Positions 16,931-25,873 of a stretch of DNA of 64,000 bases are shown here, in pieces (positions within the stretch are counted from its first letter, which is position 1; every line of letters starts with the position of its first letter). Location: positions 17,839-81,838 of the forward strand of contig CBFHYX010000021.1 in NCBI GenBank assembly GCA_965660145.1. Reading direction: 5' to 3'. This DNA comes from JABURQ01 sp029243145 (lineage in GTDB: Bacteria; Planctomycetota; Planctomycetia; Planctomycetales; Planctomycetaceae). A program made the translations under genes and the position numbers. The notes beneath the pieces were generated by a model. The model saw nothing but the letters and a program-made list of their open reading frames with translations. It made no database searches and was not told where the DNA came from.

Positions 16931-17491
16931 GAGATTTTGGATATCAATGTTGACCTTCTTCGATATCTCGAAGACATTATGCCCGCCAACGTCAACACGA
17001 TTTTCAGCGACCGACATAACATCCGGGAACAACTGCAACTGGCCGACCTCGTGATTGGCGCTGTTCTCATTCCCGGTGCAAGAGCTCCTCAGCTTGTCGG
17101 TAGAGAAGACCTTAAGCTAATGAAGCCGGGAGCTGTGATCATCGATGTGGCAGTCGACCAAGGAGGCTGTGTTGAGACTTCACGCCCCACCACTCATGCA
17201 GATCCCACATATATTATCGATGACATCGTTCATTATTGCGTCACCAATATGCCGGGCGCGGTAGGACGTACCAGCACTTACGCCTTGTGTAATGTGACTT
17301 TTCCTTACATCGAGCAACTGGCTCAGCAGGGACTTTCGACTGCGGCTGCAAATGATCAAAGAATTGCGTCTGCCATCAATATGCACGATGGACGAGTCAC
17401 CAATCAAGCGGTCGCGGAGACATTCGATCTGGAGTTCACGGATTTCATCGAGTACGATGGTGAATTCCTTTCGCCCTCAGATTCATTCTAA
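16931..17491 (+). pseudogene. ald: Alanine dehydrogenase, C-terminal fragment
   Basis: The C-terminal half of L-alanine dehydrogenase (NAD-binding domain and C-terminal cap). It begins mid-protein with ILDINVDLLRYL, the end of the Rossmann motif region, and continues with ADLVIGAVLIPGARAP, VIIDVAVDQGGCVETS, HYCVTNMPGAVGRTST and the closing NMHDGRVTNQAV. A full Ald is about 370-378 residues; this has about 187. The first half, with the substrate-binding lysine and histidine, is absent. Homology starts 4 bp after the module 2 lipoprotein stop, and no N-terminal half is seen upstream in the window. It is a remnant left by a rearrangement that brought in the DUF1559 modules. Confidence 0.85.
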
Positions 17492-17521
17492 TCATCTACA
17501 CTCAATTAAAGTCGTCACTCA

Positions 17522-17755
17522 ATGAAACTTCTCACCGGTGTCATCTTCCTGCTCATCGCCGAACTCGCCTTCGCACATACACATCTGATACCATTTCCAC
17601 ATCACGAATACGTCAGCCAAACGCTGCTACCAGCTTCCGCCGCCGCCGCAATTTTGGGAGGACTGTTTCTACTTTGGGGAGTCGTCTCAGAGTTGAAGTC
17701 GAGTTTCGGAGCAACAACATGCAGTTCCAATGAGAACGCGAAACATAGGGAGTGA
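17522..17755 (+). CDS. Small membrane protein of unknown function
   Basis: 77 residues with a signal-like N-terminus (LLTGVIFLLIAELAFA), a histidine-containing loop (HTHLIPFPHHEY), a second hydrophobic helix (AAAAILGGLFLLWGVV) and a polar tail. Its stop overlaps the upstream end of the next gene's leader by a few bases, suggesting co-transcription with the CRTAC1 protein. No clear ribosome-binding site. The histidine-rich loop could bind metal; this is speculative. Confidence 0.5.
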   Translation: MKLLTGVIFLLIAELAFAHTHLIPFPHHEYVSQTLLPASAAAAILGGLFLLWGVVSELKSSFGATTCSSNENAKHRE

Positions 17756-17760
17756 GAGGA

Positions 17761-20706
17761 ATGTCCCATAATTCTCATTCGCGACTCGACCGTTTCCTTG
17801 GATTGTTGACAACGCTGGTGGTGGTCGGTGCCATTACGTTGATGGGAAAGATATTATTATTCCCTGATCACTCGCAGACGCTCTTTCGGAACGCTGCGTT
17901 AGCCTATGAATCTCAAGAATTCCAGACGGCAGATGAGCTGAGCGACGAATTATTGAATCTCTTACCCGACGACTCGGCAGCACTACTGTTGAGAGCAAGG
18001 GTTCTTGCTCGGAGAAACAAAGACGACACCGCGATGCCATTGTTTCGTCGTTTGACAAGGATGGACGAACCGTACGCAACTGACGCCCATTTGGGCCTTG
18101 CCGACCATTTCTATCATGGCAGTAATTTCCCGACGGCAGAAAAACATTACCGGCGGTATCTGAAGAATCGACCAGACGATTTGAAGGCCAATAAAAATCT
18201 GGCGTTTTTGCTTTCGTTTCAAGGCCGAACATGGGAAGCGATCCCCTTCTCCGAAAAACGGGTTGCGCTGGGAGATTTCAACGCCCGCGAACTGATCATG
18301 ATCGGTCTGGCAGGGTCATTCTGGGTGGAAGACAAAAATATTTCGTTTCTGATCGCCGACCGTCACCCCAAACAGATGATCAACTATTTTGGCCAAGTGA
18401 AGCAAGCCTACTTAAACAATCATATTGACGAAGAACTAGAATTACTAGACCGTATTATTGCCGATTCTCCTAAGCAAATCGAGCCTCTCGCACTCTTGGG
18501 AGGATACCTCCTCGACACAAATCAGACACAACGATTTCTTGGTTGGCATGACCAATTACCGCCAGCCGCTAACTCGCACCCTGATATTTGGTATTTACGC
18601 GGACGTTGGGAAAAAGATCAAGATAACTCCAAGCAAGCGGCAGGATGTTTCTTACGAGCGCTCTCCTGCTCTCTCAACCACAACAAGTCGTTGTTCCAAT
18701 TATCCCAGGTTGCATCAAAATGTTCGACAAACCCGCTTCCCGAAAGTTTCGGGCAGGAAGTGAAAGCGTCATCTGATATCAACTATTTAATCGCGGGGAT
18801 GACGGATAATGTAAATGAGAGCAAAGTCCACAAACTGACGAACGCACTCGAAATACTTGGGAGATATCAGGAAGCGGCGGCATGGTGCGACCTCATGTGT
18901 CGATTTGGAAACGACGTAGATTGGGCAACCGCAGAGAAGCTGCGGTATGTTAGCTTGGCTCGCAATACAACCACCTCTCCAGAACAACGCTATGTGACGA
19001 AAACCTCGACGGCGCTCAACATCCCAATGGCGAATATTCCTTTCCAGTTGAGCAGGCGGCAAGCTTCTCCGTCGCATCGAACACGTGATTTTGATCTCCC
19101 CTCCCGTGTCCAATTTGAAAACTCGGCAATCGAGGCAGGATTGGAATTTCAATACTTCAACGGGATCACAGAATCAATTGGTTTGCAGCACATCCTGCAA
19201 GCAACAGGAGGAGCCGCAGTTGTCATTGATTACGATCTTGATGACTGGCCCGATCTCTACTTTTGCCAGAGTGGAGAGTGGCCCGTTGAAGAAGAGCATA
19301 ATCCATACACGGACCGCCTCTATCGAAATTTGGGAAACGGGCAATTTCGCGATGTCACAGAATTGGCGGGACTTGGAGACCGCCTCTATTCGCAAGGAGC
19401 AACCTCTGGGGACGTGGACAACGATGGTGATCCCGATTTGATTGTCACAAATGTCGGCAGAAATCGTTTTTACCTCAATCAGGGGGATGGCACCTTCCTC
19501 GAAGCATCAAACCTGTTTCCTGATTCTTTTACTAATGAAACCTGGTCGATGAGTGCAGCATTGGTTGACTTGAATCACGATGGATTACTCGATCTCTACG
19601 TCGTGAATTATGTCTTACTCCATCAAGTGATGGAAAATGTCTGCAAGGCCAATGGTCAACCACGCGGTTGCGATCCGACAATGTTTGATGCCGAGCAAGA
19701 TCGCGTGTACTTGAATAACGGACAAGGTGGTTGGCAAGACATCACTCAATCGGCTGGTTTTGAAGTTCCAGATGGTAAAGGTTTGGGAGTCGTGGCGGCT
19801 GACTTTGACTCAGATGGCCAAACCGAAATTTTCGTGAGTAACGATACGATTGCCAATTTTTATTTTGATCACGAGATTCTTGCCCCTTCACAAACACTCC
19901 ATTATGAAAACATAGGAGTGCTTTCTGGCACCGCCTTAAATGAACAGGGATCAGCTCAAGCCTCTATGGGAATTGCTTCGGGAGATGTTGATGCCGATGG
20001 ACGACTCGATCTGTTCATTACCAACTTTTATGCCGACTCGAATACTTTGTACCTTCAGAAATCACCCTCAGCTTTTAGAGAACGAACTCGCCAGTGGAAC
20101 ATGCGAGATAGCAGTTTTTATCAACTCGGTTTTGGAACGCAATTTCTCGATGCTGATCTCGATGGCGACCTGGATCTTCTCGTTGCTAATGGCCACATCG
20201 ATTTGACGTTTGCAACAGGTGAGCCGGATGTGATGCCACCGCAGTTTTTGGAAAATAAAACAGGAATGTTTCAGGAACAACCCGCGGCACAAGTCGGGGA
20301 CTATTTTGCCGGGAAGTACTTCGGGCGGTCATTATCTGTGTTGGACTGGAACAAAGATGGATTGCAGGATGCCGTCATCACGCATCTCGATCATTCCGTC
20401 GCGTTATTGACCAATCGATCAGAACGTGTGGGAACACCCCTCTCTTTACATCTTATCGGCACACAATCAAACCGAGATGCGATTGGGGCAAGAATTCGCG
20501 TTCAACAGAAAGAGACCGTCCAACATTTCTTTCTGACAGGCGGAGATGGTTACTTAAGCTGCAACGAGAGAAGAGTTTATGTCGGATTACCACAAAAGGG
20601 TAAGGTTGAAATATCGATCAATTGGCCCAGCGGCATCACACAGACCAGCACACATTCTGCCGAGGTTGGTGAACTGACAATTGTGGAAAAAACCAGCCGA
20701 CAATAA
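17761..20706 (+). CDS. Exported TPR plus FG-GAP/ASPIC (CRTAC1-type) repeat protein
   Basis: A 981-residue extracytoplasmic protein. A membrane anchor or signal helix occupies residues 12-36. TPR-like helical repeats follow to about 430 (YESQEFQTADELSDELLNL and similar). At least seven calcium-binding FG-GAP/VCBS blades come next, seen as DYDLDDWPDLYF, DVDNDGDPDLIV, DLNHDGLLDLYV, DFDSDGQTEIFV, DVDADGRLDLFI, DADLDGDLDLLV and DWNKDGLQDAVI. A C-terminal ASPIC/UnbV domain (GARIRVQQKE, LTGGDGYLS, WPSGITQT) completes it. The ATG at 17761 has GAGAGGA upstream; a GTG three codons earlier is the alternative. Such proteins are thought to act in surface adhesion or ligand binding. Confidence 0.85.
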   Translation: MSHNSHSRLDRFLGLLTTLVVVGAITLMGKILLFPDHSQTLFRNAALAYESQEFQTADELSDELLNLLPDDSAALLLRARVLARRNKDDTAMPLFRRLTRMDEPYATDAHLGLADHFYHGSNFPTAEKHYRRYLKNRPDDLKANKNLAFLLSFQGRTWEAIPFSEKRVALGDFNARELIMIGLAGSFWVEDKNISFLIADRHPKQMINYFGQVKQAYLNNHIDEELELLDRIIADSPKQIEPLALLGGYLLDTNQTQRFLGWHDQLPPAANSHPDIWYLRGRWEKDQDNSKQAAGCFLRALSCSLNHNKSLFQLSQVASKCSTNPLPESFGQEVKASSDINYLIAGMTDNVNESKVHKLTNALEILGRYQEAAAWCDLMCRFGNDVDWATAEKLRYVSLARNTTTSPEQRYVTKTSTALNIPMANIPFQLSRRQASPSHRTRDFDLPSRVQFENSAIEAGLEFQYFNGITESIGLQHILQATGGAAVVIDYDLDDWPDLYFCQSGEWPVEEEHNPYTDRLYRNLGNGQFRDVTELAGLGDRLYSQGATSGDVDNDGDPDLIVTNVGRNRFYLNQGDGTFLEASNLFPDSFTNETWSMSAALVDLNHDGLLDLYVVNYVLLHQVMENVCKANGQPRGCDPTMFDAEQDRVYLNNGQGGWQDITQSAGFEVPDGKGLGVVAADFDSDGQTEIFVSNDTIANFYFDHEILAPSQTLHYENIGVLSGTALNEQGSAQASMGIASGDVDADGRLDLFITNFYADSNTLYLQKSPSAFRERTRQWNMRDSSFYQLGFGTQFLDADLDGDLDLLVANGHIDLTFATGEPDVMPPQFLENKTGMFQEQPAAQVGDYFAGKYFGRSLSVLDWNKDGLQDAVITHLDHSVALLTNRSERVGTPLSLHLIGTQSNRDAIGARIRVQQKETVQHFFLTGGDGYLSCNERRVYVGLPQKGKVEISINWPSGITQTSTHSAEVGELTIVEKTSRQ

Positions 20707-20888
20707 TTACATAAATATACACTTAAATATCGAGATTCATTTAGTGGGATAAAATTCTTGCTGAGATCGGACATTTCTGTCATAATTTTAGTTACATGTC
20801 TTATTGAATGATCGGCTTCACTTTTTAATATGGTCAGCAACAATCCCATTTTGTAAACGGCAACGTCTTTATTTTTTCTCTTTCACAT

Positions 20889-20957
20889 TTCGATTAAGGA
20901 ACAGCTCATGACTAAACGTCAACATCTCCGTCAACGTGGTTTCACGTTGATCGAACT
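20889..20957 (+). repeat. 69-bp exact repeat, copy 2
   Basis: Identical to 13500-13568, covering the ribosome-binding leader and the start of the third DUF1559 gene. Points to recent duplication or gene conversion between modules 1 and 3; module 2 does not carry the same leader. Confidence 0.95.
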
Positions 20958-21948
20958 CTTGGTGGTCATCGCCATCATCGCCGTGTTGGTGGCATTACTG
21001 CTGCCCGCCGTGCAACAGGCTCGCGAAGCGGCTCGTCGCTCTGCGTGCAAAAACAACTTGAAACAATGGGGTCTCGCGCTTCACAACTATCATGACACAT
21101 ACAACGGCCTTCCGATGGGAGTGACGAGACAAAACGGATGGGGTGTTTCCTTCTTTGCAGGACTGCTTCCCTACATCGATCAAGCACCGATGTACAATCA
21201 AATGTCCTTCAGTGGAGCACATCCTGGTTGGACAGGGACTGGTACAGGACAAGCCGTGAACGGCCCCGTGATCAGGGGTGTTGCAATCAGCGTCATGCTT
21301 TGTCCATCCTCTCCGTATGATAAGATGATTCCAAATACTGGTGGAGGATTTTCTCAAACCGGTGCAAGTTACGTAGGGATCTCGGGCGCAATTGATGAAG
21401 ACGCCTTGGGAGCCGCACCGACTGCCGATACGGATAACTTTCGTGAATTGCGTCAAAGGTCTGGTGCAAACTGTTGTGGTGGCAACGCGCAAAATGGCTG
21501 GCACTCCGCAGGCGGCATGTTGATTTCGAATGATTCACTCGGATTAGAGACGGCAACAGATGGTACTTCAAACACGATTATCATGTCTGAGATCTCCGAC
21601 TGGGGATTTGATGCGGCTGGAAATAAGGTGGATATGCGTGGTTCTGCCACACATGGTTGGTTGATGGGAACAGACGGAGGTGGACGAACAACGGCCCTCA
21701 ATAACGGTCCCATAAGTCGGAAATTTAATATCACAAGTGTCAGGTATCCACCGGGAACACGGGACACAACCCTCCCGGGAATTCATCCGAACCACGGGCC
21801 AAATCACCCATTAACTTCGGCACATACAGGCGGGACTCATGCCCTGCTTGCTGATGGACACGTCGTTTTCATTAGCGACAATATCAACCTACCAACTCTC
21901 AAATACCTGAGTACGCGAGATGATGGGGAATCCATCGGTGCCTATTAA
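20908..21948 (+). CDS. DUF1559 prepilin-like protein (module 3)
   Basis: A 346-residue DUF1559 protein. The N-terminal 50 or so residues are nearly identical to the copy at 13519, including the prepilin cleavage region. It shares more of its central domain with that copy (GLLPYIDQAPMYNQ, YVGISGAI, NCCGGNAQNG, HGWLMGTDGG) than with the 15470 copy. The C-terminal signature is HTGGTHALLADGHVVFISDN. Modules 1 and 3 are therefore the closer pair. A hairpin terminator follows, then its lipoprotein. Confidence 0.92.
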   Translation: MTKRQHLRQRGFTLIELLVVIAIIAVLVALLLPAVQQAREAARRSACKNNLKQWGLALHNYHDTYNGLPMGVTRQNGWGVSFFAGLLPYIDQAPMYNQMSFSGAHPGWTGTGTGQAVNGPVIRGVAISVMLCPSSPYDKMIPNTGGGFSQTGASYVGISGAIDEDALGAAPTADTDNFRELRQRSGANCCGGNAQNGWHSAGGMLISNDSLGLETATDGTSNTIIMSEISDWGFDAAGNKVDMRGSATHGWLMGTDGGGRTTALNNGPISRKFNITSVRYPPGTRDTTLPGIHPNHGPNHPLTSAHTGGTHALLADGHVVFISDNINLPTLKYLSTRDDGESIGAY

Positions 21949-21975
21949 AAATATCAAATGTGGATAACACTGAAT

Positions 21976-22010
21976 GATGAGGGAGTCATTGATTTCCTCA
22001 TCGTTTTTTT
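21976..22010 (+). terminator. Terminator after DUF1559 module 3
   Basis: GATGAGGGA (21976-21984) pairs imperfectly with TCCTCATC (21995-22002), followed by GTTTTTTT. It sits 27 bp after the DUF1559 stop, matching the position of the module 1 hairpins. Confidence 0.7.
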
Positions 22011-22052
22011 CATTCGATTTCTATCAAAACGGATCATTCAAGGGCCAAGATT

Positions 22053-22526
22053 ATGCGTTTCTCTATCGAATACTTACGAATCGTCAAAGCATCTTTTTTT
22101 GTTGTTTCCGCTATTTTTCTAGCGGGTTGCGGTGGAGACACTGGATATAGCGGACCGACCGGAACTGTTTCTGGAACAATCACACTCGATGATCAACCTG
22201 TTGCGGCCAACCTCACCTTCATGAACTCCATAGATGGTTTCACGGCAAGTGGAGTTGCAGATGGAAGTGGAAAATTCAGTCTTCAATCCAATGGGGAGAC
22301 TGCGATTCCTGTGGGGAAATACCAAGTTGGTGTCACGGCTGCTGCAGATGGTCCCGAAATGGACCCCGAAGCGGCGATGAAAGCTTCGATGGAAAGCGAA
22401 GACGGATCAGCAGGCGGTTCGGATTCAGCGATACCCACAAAGTACGCTTCTCCAGCTGGTAGTGGACTCTCATTTGAAGTCAAAGAAGGCGACAACAGCT
22501 TTGAAGTCAAAATGACTAAAGAGTAA
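22053..22526 (+). CDS. Small transthyretin-like lipoprotein (module 3)
   Basis: 157 residues with a lipoprotein signal (VVSAIFLAGCGGD), a beta-sandwich-like mature domain (GTVSGTITLDDQPVAANLTF, GSGKFSLQS, IPVGKYQVGVTA), a low-complexity acidic/glycine stretch around residues 105-125, and the shared ending SAIPTKYASPAGSGLSFEV. It is the third of the set that follows a DUF1559 gene. A strong terminator lies 33 bp downstream. Confidence 0.8.
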   Translation: MRFSIEYLRIVKASFFVVSAIFLAGCGGDTGYSGPTGTVSGTITLDDQPVAANLTFMNSIDGFTASGVADGSGKFSLQSNGETAIPVGKYQVGVTAAADGPEMDPEAAMKASMESEDGSAGGSDSAIPTKYASPAGSGLSFEVKEGDNSFEVKMTKE

Positions 22527-22558
22527 ACTGTTTTCTCTTTAACAACAGTGTAACAAAA

Positions 22559-22600
22559 AAACCGCCCTTGGAATCTCGATGACTCCAAGGGCGGTTTCGT
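22559..22600. terminator. Bidirectional rho-independent terminator
   Basis: AAACCGCCCTTGGA pairs with TCCAAGGGCGGTTT (22584-22597), a 13-14 bp perfect stem flanked by A and T runs. It separates the module 3 lipoprotein from the convergent sialate O-acetylesterase gene and can serve both. Confidence 0.9.
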
Positions 22601-22621
22601 TTCACGCCATGCCTCTTCTAT

Positions 22622-24193
22622 CTACTTTGTGACTTCCGCCGTCACACCGGGCCAATCATCCGTACGGAACGGCGTGAGCTTCAAGCCATGCACGTTTTGC
22701 ACGTTGGTAACCGGGTTATCAGCCCAGCCATAACGAACGGAAACCGGGTTCGGAACGTCTTCGCTCCAGACTTCAATCTGGTTTTTGCCAACCAGTCGAG
22801 CGGTGGCCCACTGGAACTGTTTGTCTTCACCGGCAATGGCAAAGCCGACCGGTTGACGCACATCAAACGTATCCAAACCACCGCCGATATGATCGAAGGT
22901 TAGGACAATTCGACTGCCATTCTTTTCCATCGATTTGTACTGAGGACTGCGGAACGGAACCTCGATACCATAATCATTCGCCAACGCCCAGCGAGCCAGT
23001 CGTTTGGCAACATTCTGCTTATCACGCGGGTGAATGTCATGTGCTTCTCCCAGATCGGTAATGACGGCTTCTCCACTATTCGGCAGGGATAACGTCATTG
23101 TTTGAGCTTCACGCAATTCGGCCCAAGCGGACTCTTGAGGTTCGGGGGATTCATCCCGATAATCGGCCAATTGCACCCAATAAAAGGGAAAGTCGCCAAT
23201 GCCCCATTCCTGACGCCATTGGGTGATCATGAGCGGAAACAGGTCGCGATATTGATAAGCGCGGCCCGCGTTGCTTTCTCCCTGATACCAAATCGCACCA
23301 CGGATGCCGTATCCGATTGTCGGTTTCAAAACACCGTTATAGATGTTCGCAGGCCGGTGGTTCCCAGTGAGTGGATTTCGGGGAGCGCGAGGACGATTTG
23401 GCAACGGTTTGCCTGCTTCTTTGGCGGTTTTAGAGGCGTCTTGCCATTTTTTCAGTTTCTCTTGATATGTGGCCTGGACCGCATCCCAGTCGAAGTTTTT
23501 TGCTGTGGTGGCCCAGTTCTCTAACAGATCGTTGTACTTGCCATCAGCAGCCAGAACCTCGTTGGGAATCCAGGCTTCGGCAGCAGATCCACCCCACGCA
23601 TTGTCAATCAAGCCGATGGGAACATCGAGCGTCTGGTGGAGTTGCCGACCGAAGAAGTAGCCCACTGCCGAGAAGCCTTTGACGGTCTCGGGTGTGCAGT
23701 GTGTCCAAGCACCGTGGAAATCGCTTTGTGGTTCCTGTGTGCCGACTTGAGGAACAGAAATCAGGCGAATATTGGGATACTTGGCAGTCAGTGCTTCCAG
23801 ATCAGAATCGTTCGCACTGCTGACGGGCCATGCCATGTTCGACTGTCCCGAACATACCCAGACTTCTCCGACGAGTACATCTTCAAAGGTCACTTCATTG
23901 TTACCCTTGATCGTCAATTGGTGTGGGCCACCCGCTTTGAGAGGCTTTAGATTGAGTCTCCAATAACCGTCTTTGTCGGCGGTCGCAGAGTGCGATTGTT
24001 CGCCAATCTTGACGGTCACTTTCTCGCCCGCATCGGCCCAACCCCAGATTTTGCAGGGAATCTCGCGCTGCAAGACCATATGATCGCCAAAGATTGATGG
24101 CAGTTTCACGTCGGCATGGGCGCTCATAGACGCTGAGGCGACAAACACGACTGCCGCTACGGTTTTCAAAAATTGATGAGAGAAACGTTTCAA
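22622..24193 (-). CDS. Sialate O-acetylesterase (SASA domain esterase), secreted
   Basis: A 523-residue exported SGNH-type carbohydrate esterase. The signal peptide is residues 1-27 (ending SASMSAHA). A beta-sandwich segment follows. The catalytic serine block is GEVWVCSGQSNMAW (Ser118). The later block GEAHDIHPRDKQNVAKRLA holds the catalytic Asp/His. It removes acetyl groups from sialic acids or, in planctomycetes, more likely from algal polysaccharides. Translation appears to start at a TTG (24193) with AGGAG nine bases upstream. No sulfatase or glycoside hydrolase neighbours are present, so its substrate is open. Confidence 0.9.
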   Translation of the reverse strand: MKRFSHQFLKTVAAVVFVASASMSAHADVKLPSIFGDHMVLQREIPCKIWGWADAGEKVTVKIGEQSHSATADKDGYWRLNLKPLKAGGPHQLTIKGNNEVTFEDVLVGEVWVCSGQSNMAWPVSSANDSDLEALTAKYPNIRLISVPQVGTQEPQSDFHGAWTHCTPETVKGFSAVGYFFGRQLHQTLDVPIGLIDNAWGGSAAEAWIPNEVLAADGKYNDLLENWATTAKNFDWDAVQATYQEKLKKWQDASKTAKEAGKPLPNRPRAPRNPLTGNHRPANIYNGVLKPTIGYGIRGAIWYQGESNAGRAYQYRDLFPLMITQWRQEWGIGDFPFYWVQLADYRDESPEPQESAWAELREAQTMTLSLPNSGEAVITDLGEAHDIHPRDKQNVAKRLARWALANDYGIEVPFRSPQYKSMEKNGSRIVLTFDHIGGGLDTFDVRQPVGFAIAGEDKQFQWATARLVGKNQIEVWSEDVPNPVSVRYGWADNPVTNVQNVHGLKLTPFRTDDWPGVTAEVTK

Positions 24194-24229
24194 GGTGTGG
24201 GTCTCCTGTAAAGAGTGTGAGGAAAGATG

Positions 24230-24287
24230 TTAACAGCCTGTTGAAAAACTTAATTCTGCTGTGAATTCATTTATCAACAGACTGTCA
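24230..24287. repeat. MITE-like dyad element, copy A
   Basis: The first 37 bp (24230-24266) match 26909-26945 at 34 of 37 positions. The element also has internal dyad symmetry: ACAGCCTGTTGA (24233-24244) is matched by TCAACAGACTGT at 24274-24285, 11 of 12 paired. Ends like these resemble insertion-sequence termini, so this may be a miniature or decayed element between the acetylesterase and DUF1501 genes. Confidence 0.5.
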
Positions 24288-24481
24288 GAGGCAGGTTGCT
24301 CTCTTTCACTTCTACAGTGCCAGACGGCGACATTCAATCACCTGTATTAAGGAAAGAGACGCGGGATCCTTCCCATTTTGAATCCATGGTTTCGTGTTTC
24401 CCTGGAAATTCCCCTTGAGAACAACACATCAACCGACGATAATGCGTTAGTACAGGCCATATTCGCGATCTGAGGCATCTG

Positions 24482-25873
24482 ATGCTCACGATTCAGGACC
24501 AATCACCCCGTCTTTGCGACGGAATTTCCCGGCGCAATTTATTGCAGGCGGGAGGACTCTCGGCACTCGGCTTGACGCTTGCTCACCCGCAGACACTACA
24601 GGCGTCCTTGATTCATCCTTCGGGAGGCAAAGCGAAGCGTTGTATCACGCTGTTTCTGATGGGTGGTCCACCGCAACATTCCACATGGGATCCCAAACCT
24701 CTTGCACCGGCAGAAGTGCGAGGCGAGTTCGGACCGATCGCAACCAATGTCCCCGGCATCCATATTTCTGAACTGTTACCAAAGACCGCCGGGCATGCTG
24801 ACAAGATTGCCATCTTAAGAGGAGTTTCCACGGGCGACAACGCTCACTCTTCCAGCGGCTATTATATGTTGACGGGAACACCTCACATTCCCAAAAATCG
24901 CGAGAATGCAAATCCGGGGGCTCCCAATAACTGGCCGACCATGTCGTCTGTCGTCCAACATTTGAGTCATGGACAACAAGTTCTCCCTCCCTCCGTCCGT
25001 ATGCCAATGCACATCTTTAATACCGATGGGAGTGTCTGGCCGGGACAAGATTCTGGCTGGCTCGGGCATCGCGCTGATCCTTGGTTGTTCAATTGTCAGC
25101 CAGCTTCTCCCAATTTTGACATTCCACAATTCCGTCTCTCTGCCGACGTGACACTCGACCGACTCAGCAATCGACAGACTTTATTGTCGCAACTGGAACA
25201 ACGGCTGGCACAACACGATCAGGAGGGATCAATCGAGACATTCAACGACCAACAACAGCAGGCGTTTCAGCTTCTTTCCAGCTCGCAATCGCGGGCTGCG
25301 TGTGATTTGAATCAGGAATCCGACGAGACCCGGGATCGTTATGGACGCAGTCAGTTTGGACAAAGCGTGCTCTTGGCGCGCCGACTCGTCGAAGCGGATG
25401 TCAAATTTGTACACGTCAATTGGTTCCGTGGACCGGAAGAACCGAGCAATGCCCCCTGCTGGGATAGTCATGTCGGGGAAGCAAACCGTCTAAAAACAGT
25501 ATTAGTACCACCATTCGATCAAGCGTATTCATCACTGCTCGCCGATCTTGAAGCCCGTGGGCTACTCGATGAAACTCTCGTCCTGGTGATGTCAGAATTC
25601 GGACGCACTCCTAAAATCCAGGCAAATGGTGGACGCGGGCATTGGGGACACGCTTTCTCTGTCACAATGGCGGGTGGTGGCATCAAGGGAGGACAAGCCT
25701 ACGGAGCCTCCGACGACCAGGGAGGCTATGTGAAAGATGGTCTGGTACATCCAGAAGATATCACGGCCACTTTATTTCATGCTCTCGGGTATGCCCCGGA
25801 AACCGAATTGCAAGACCCGTTCGGTCGGCCACTACCGATCAGTCGCGGCAAAGTGCTGAATGCGATTGTTTGA
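24482..25873 (+). CDS. DUF1501 protein with Tat-type signal
   Basis: A 463-residue DUF1501 protein, a family related in fold to alkaline phosphatase/sulfatase enzymes. A twin-arginine-like leader (ISRRNLLQAGGLSALGLTLA) is followed by the family hallmarks LFLMGGPPQHSTWDPKP, LPKTAGHADKIAILRGVS, SGYYMLTG, RYGRSQFGQSVLLARRLVE, VMSEFGRTP and GRGHWGHAF. Residues that could bind metal are conserved but no activity is established. It usually sits with a DUF1549/DUF1553 gene, as at 56952-60790; here it is alone. Confidence 0.88.
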   Translation: MLTIQDQSPRLCDGISRRNLLQAGGLSALGLTLAHPQTLQASLIHPSGGKAKRCITLFLMGGPPQHSTWDPKPLAPAEVRGEFGPIATNVPGIHISELLPKTAGHADKIAILRGVSTGDNAHSSSGYYMLTGTPHIPKNRENANPGAPNNWPTMSSVVQHLSHGQQVLPPSVRMPMHIFNTDGSVWPGQDSGWLGHRADPWLFNCQPASPNFDIPQFRLSADVTLDRLSNRQTLLSQLEQRLAQHDQEGSIETFNDQQQQAFQLLSSSQSRAACDLNQESDETRDRYGRSQFGQSVLLARRLVEADVKFVHVNWFRGPEEPSNAPCWDSHVGEANRLKTVLVPPFDQAYSSLLADLEARGLLDETLVLVMSEFGRTPKIQANGGRGHWGHAFSVTMAGGGIKGGQAYGASDDQGGYVKDGLVHPEDITATLFHALGYAPETELQDPFGRPLPISRGKVLNAIV

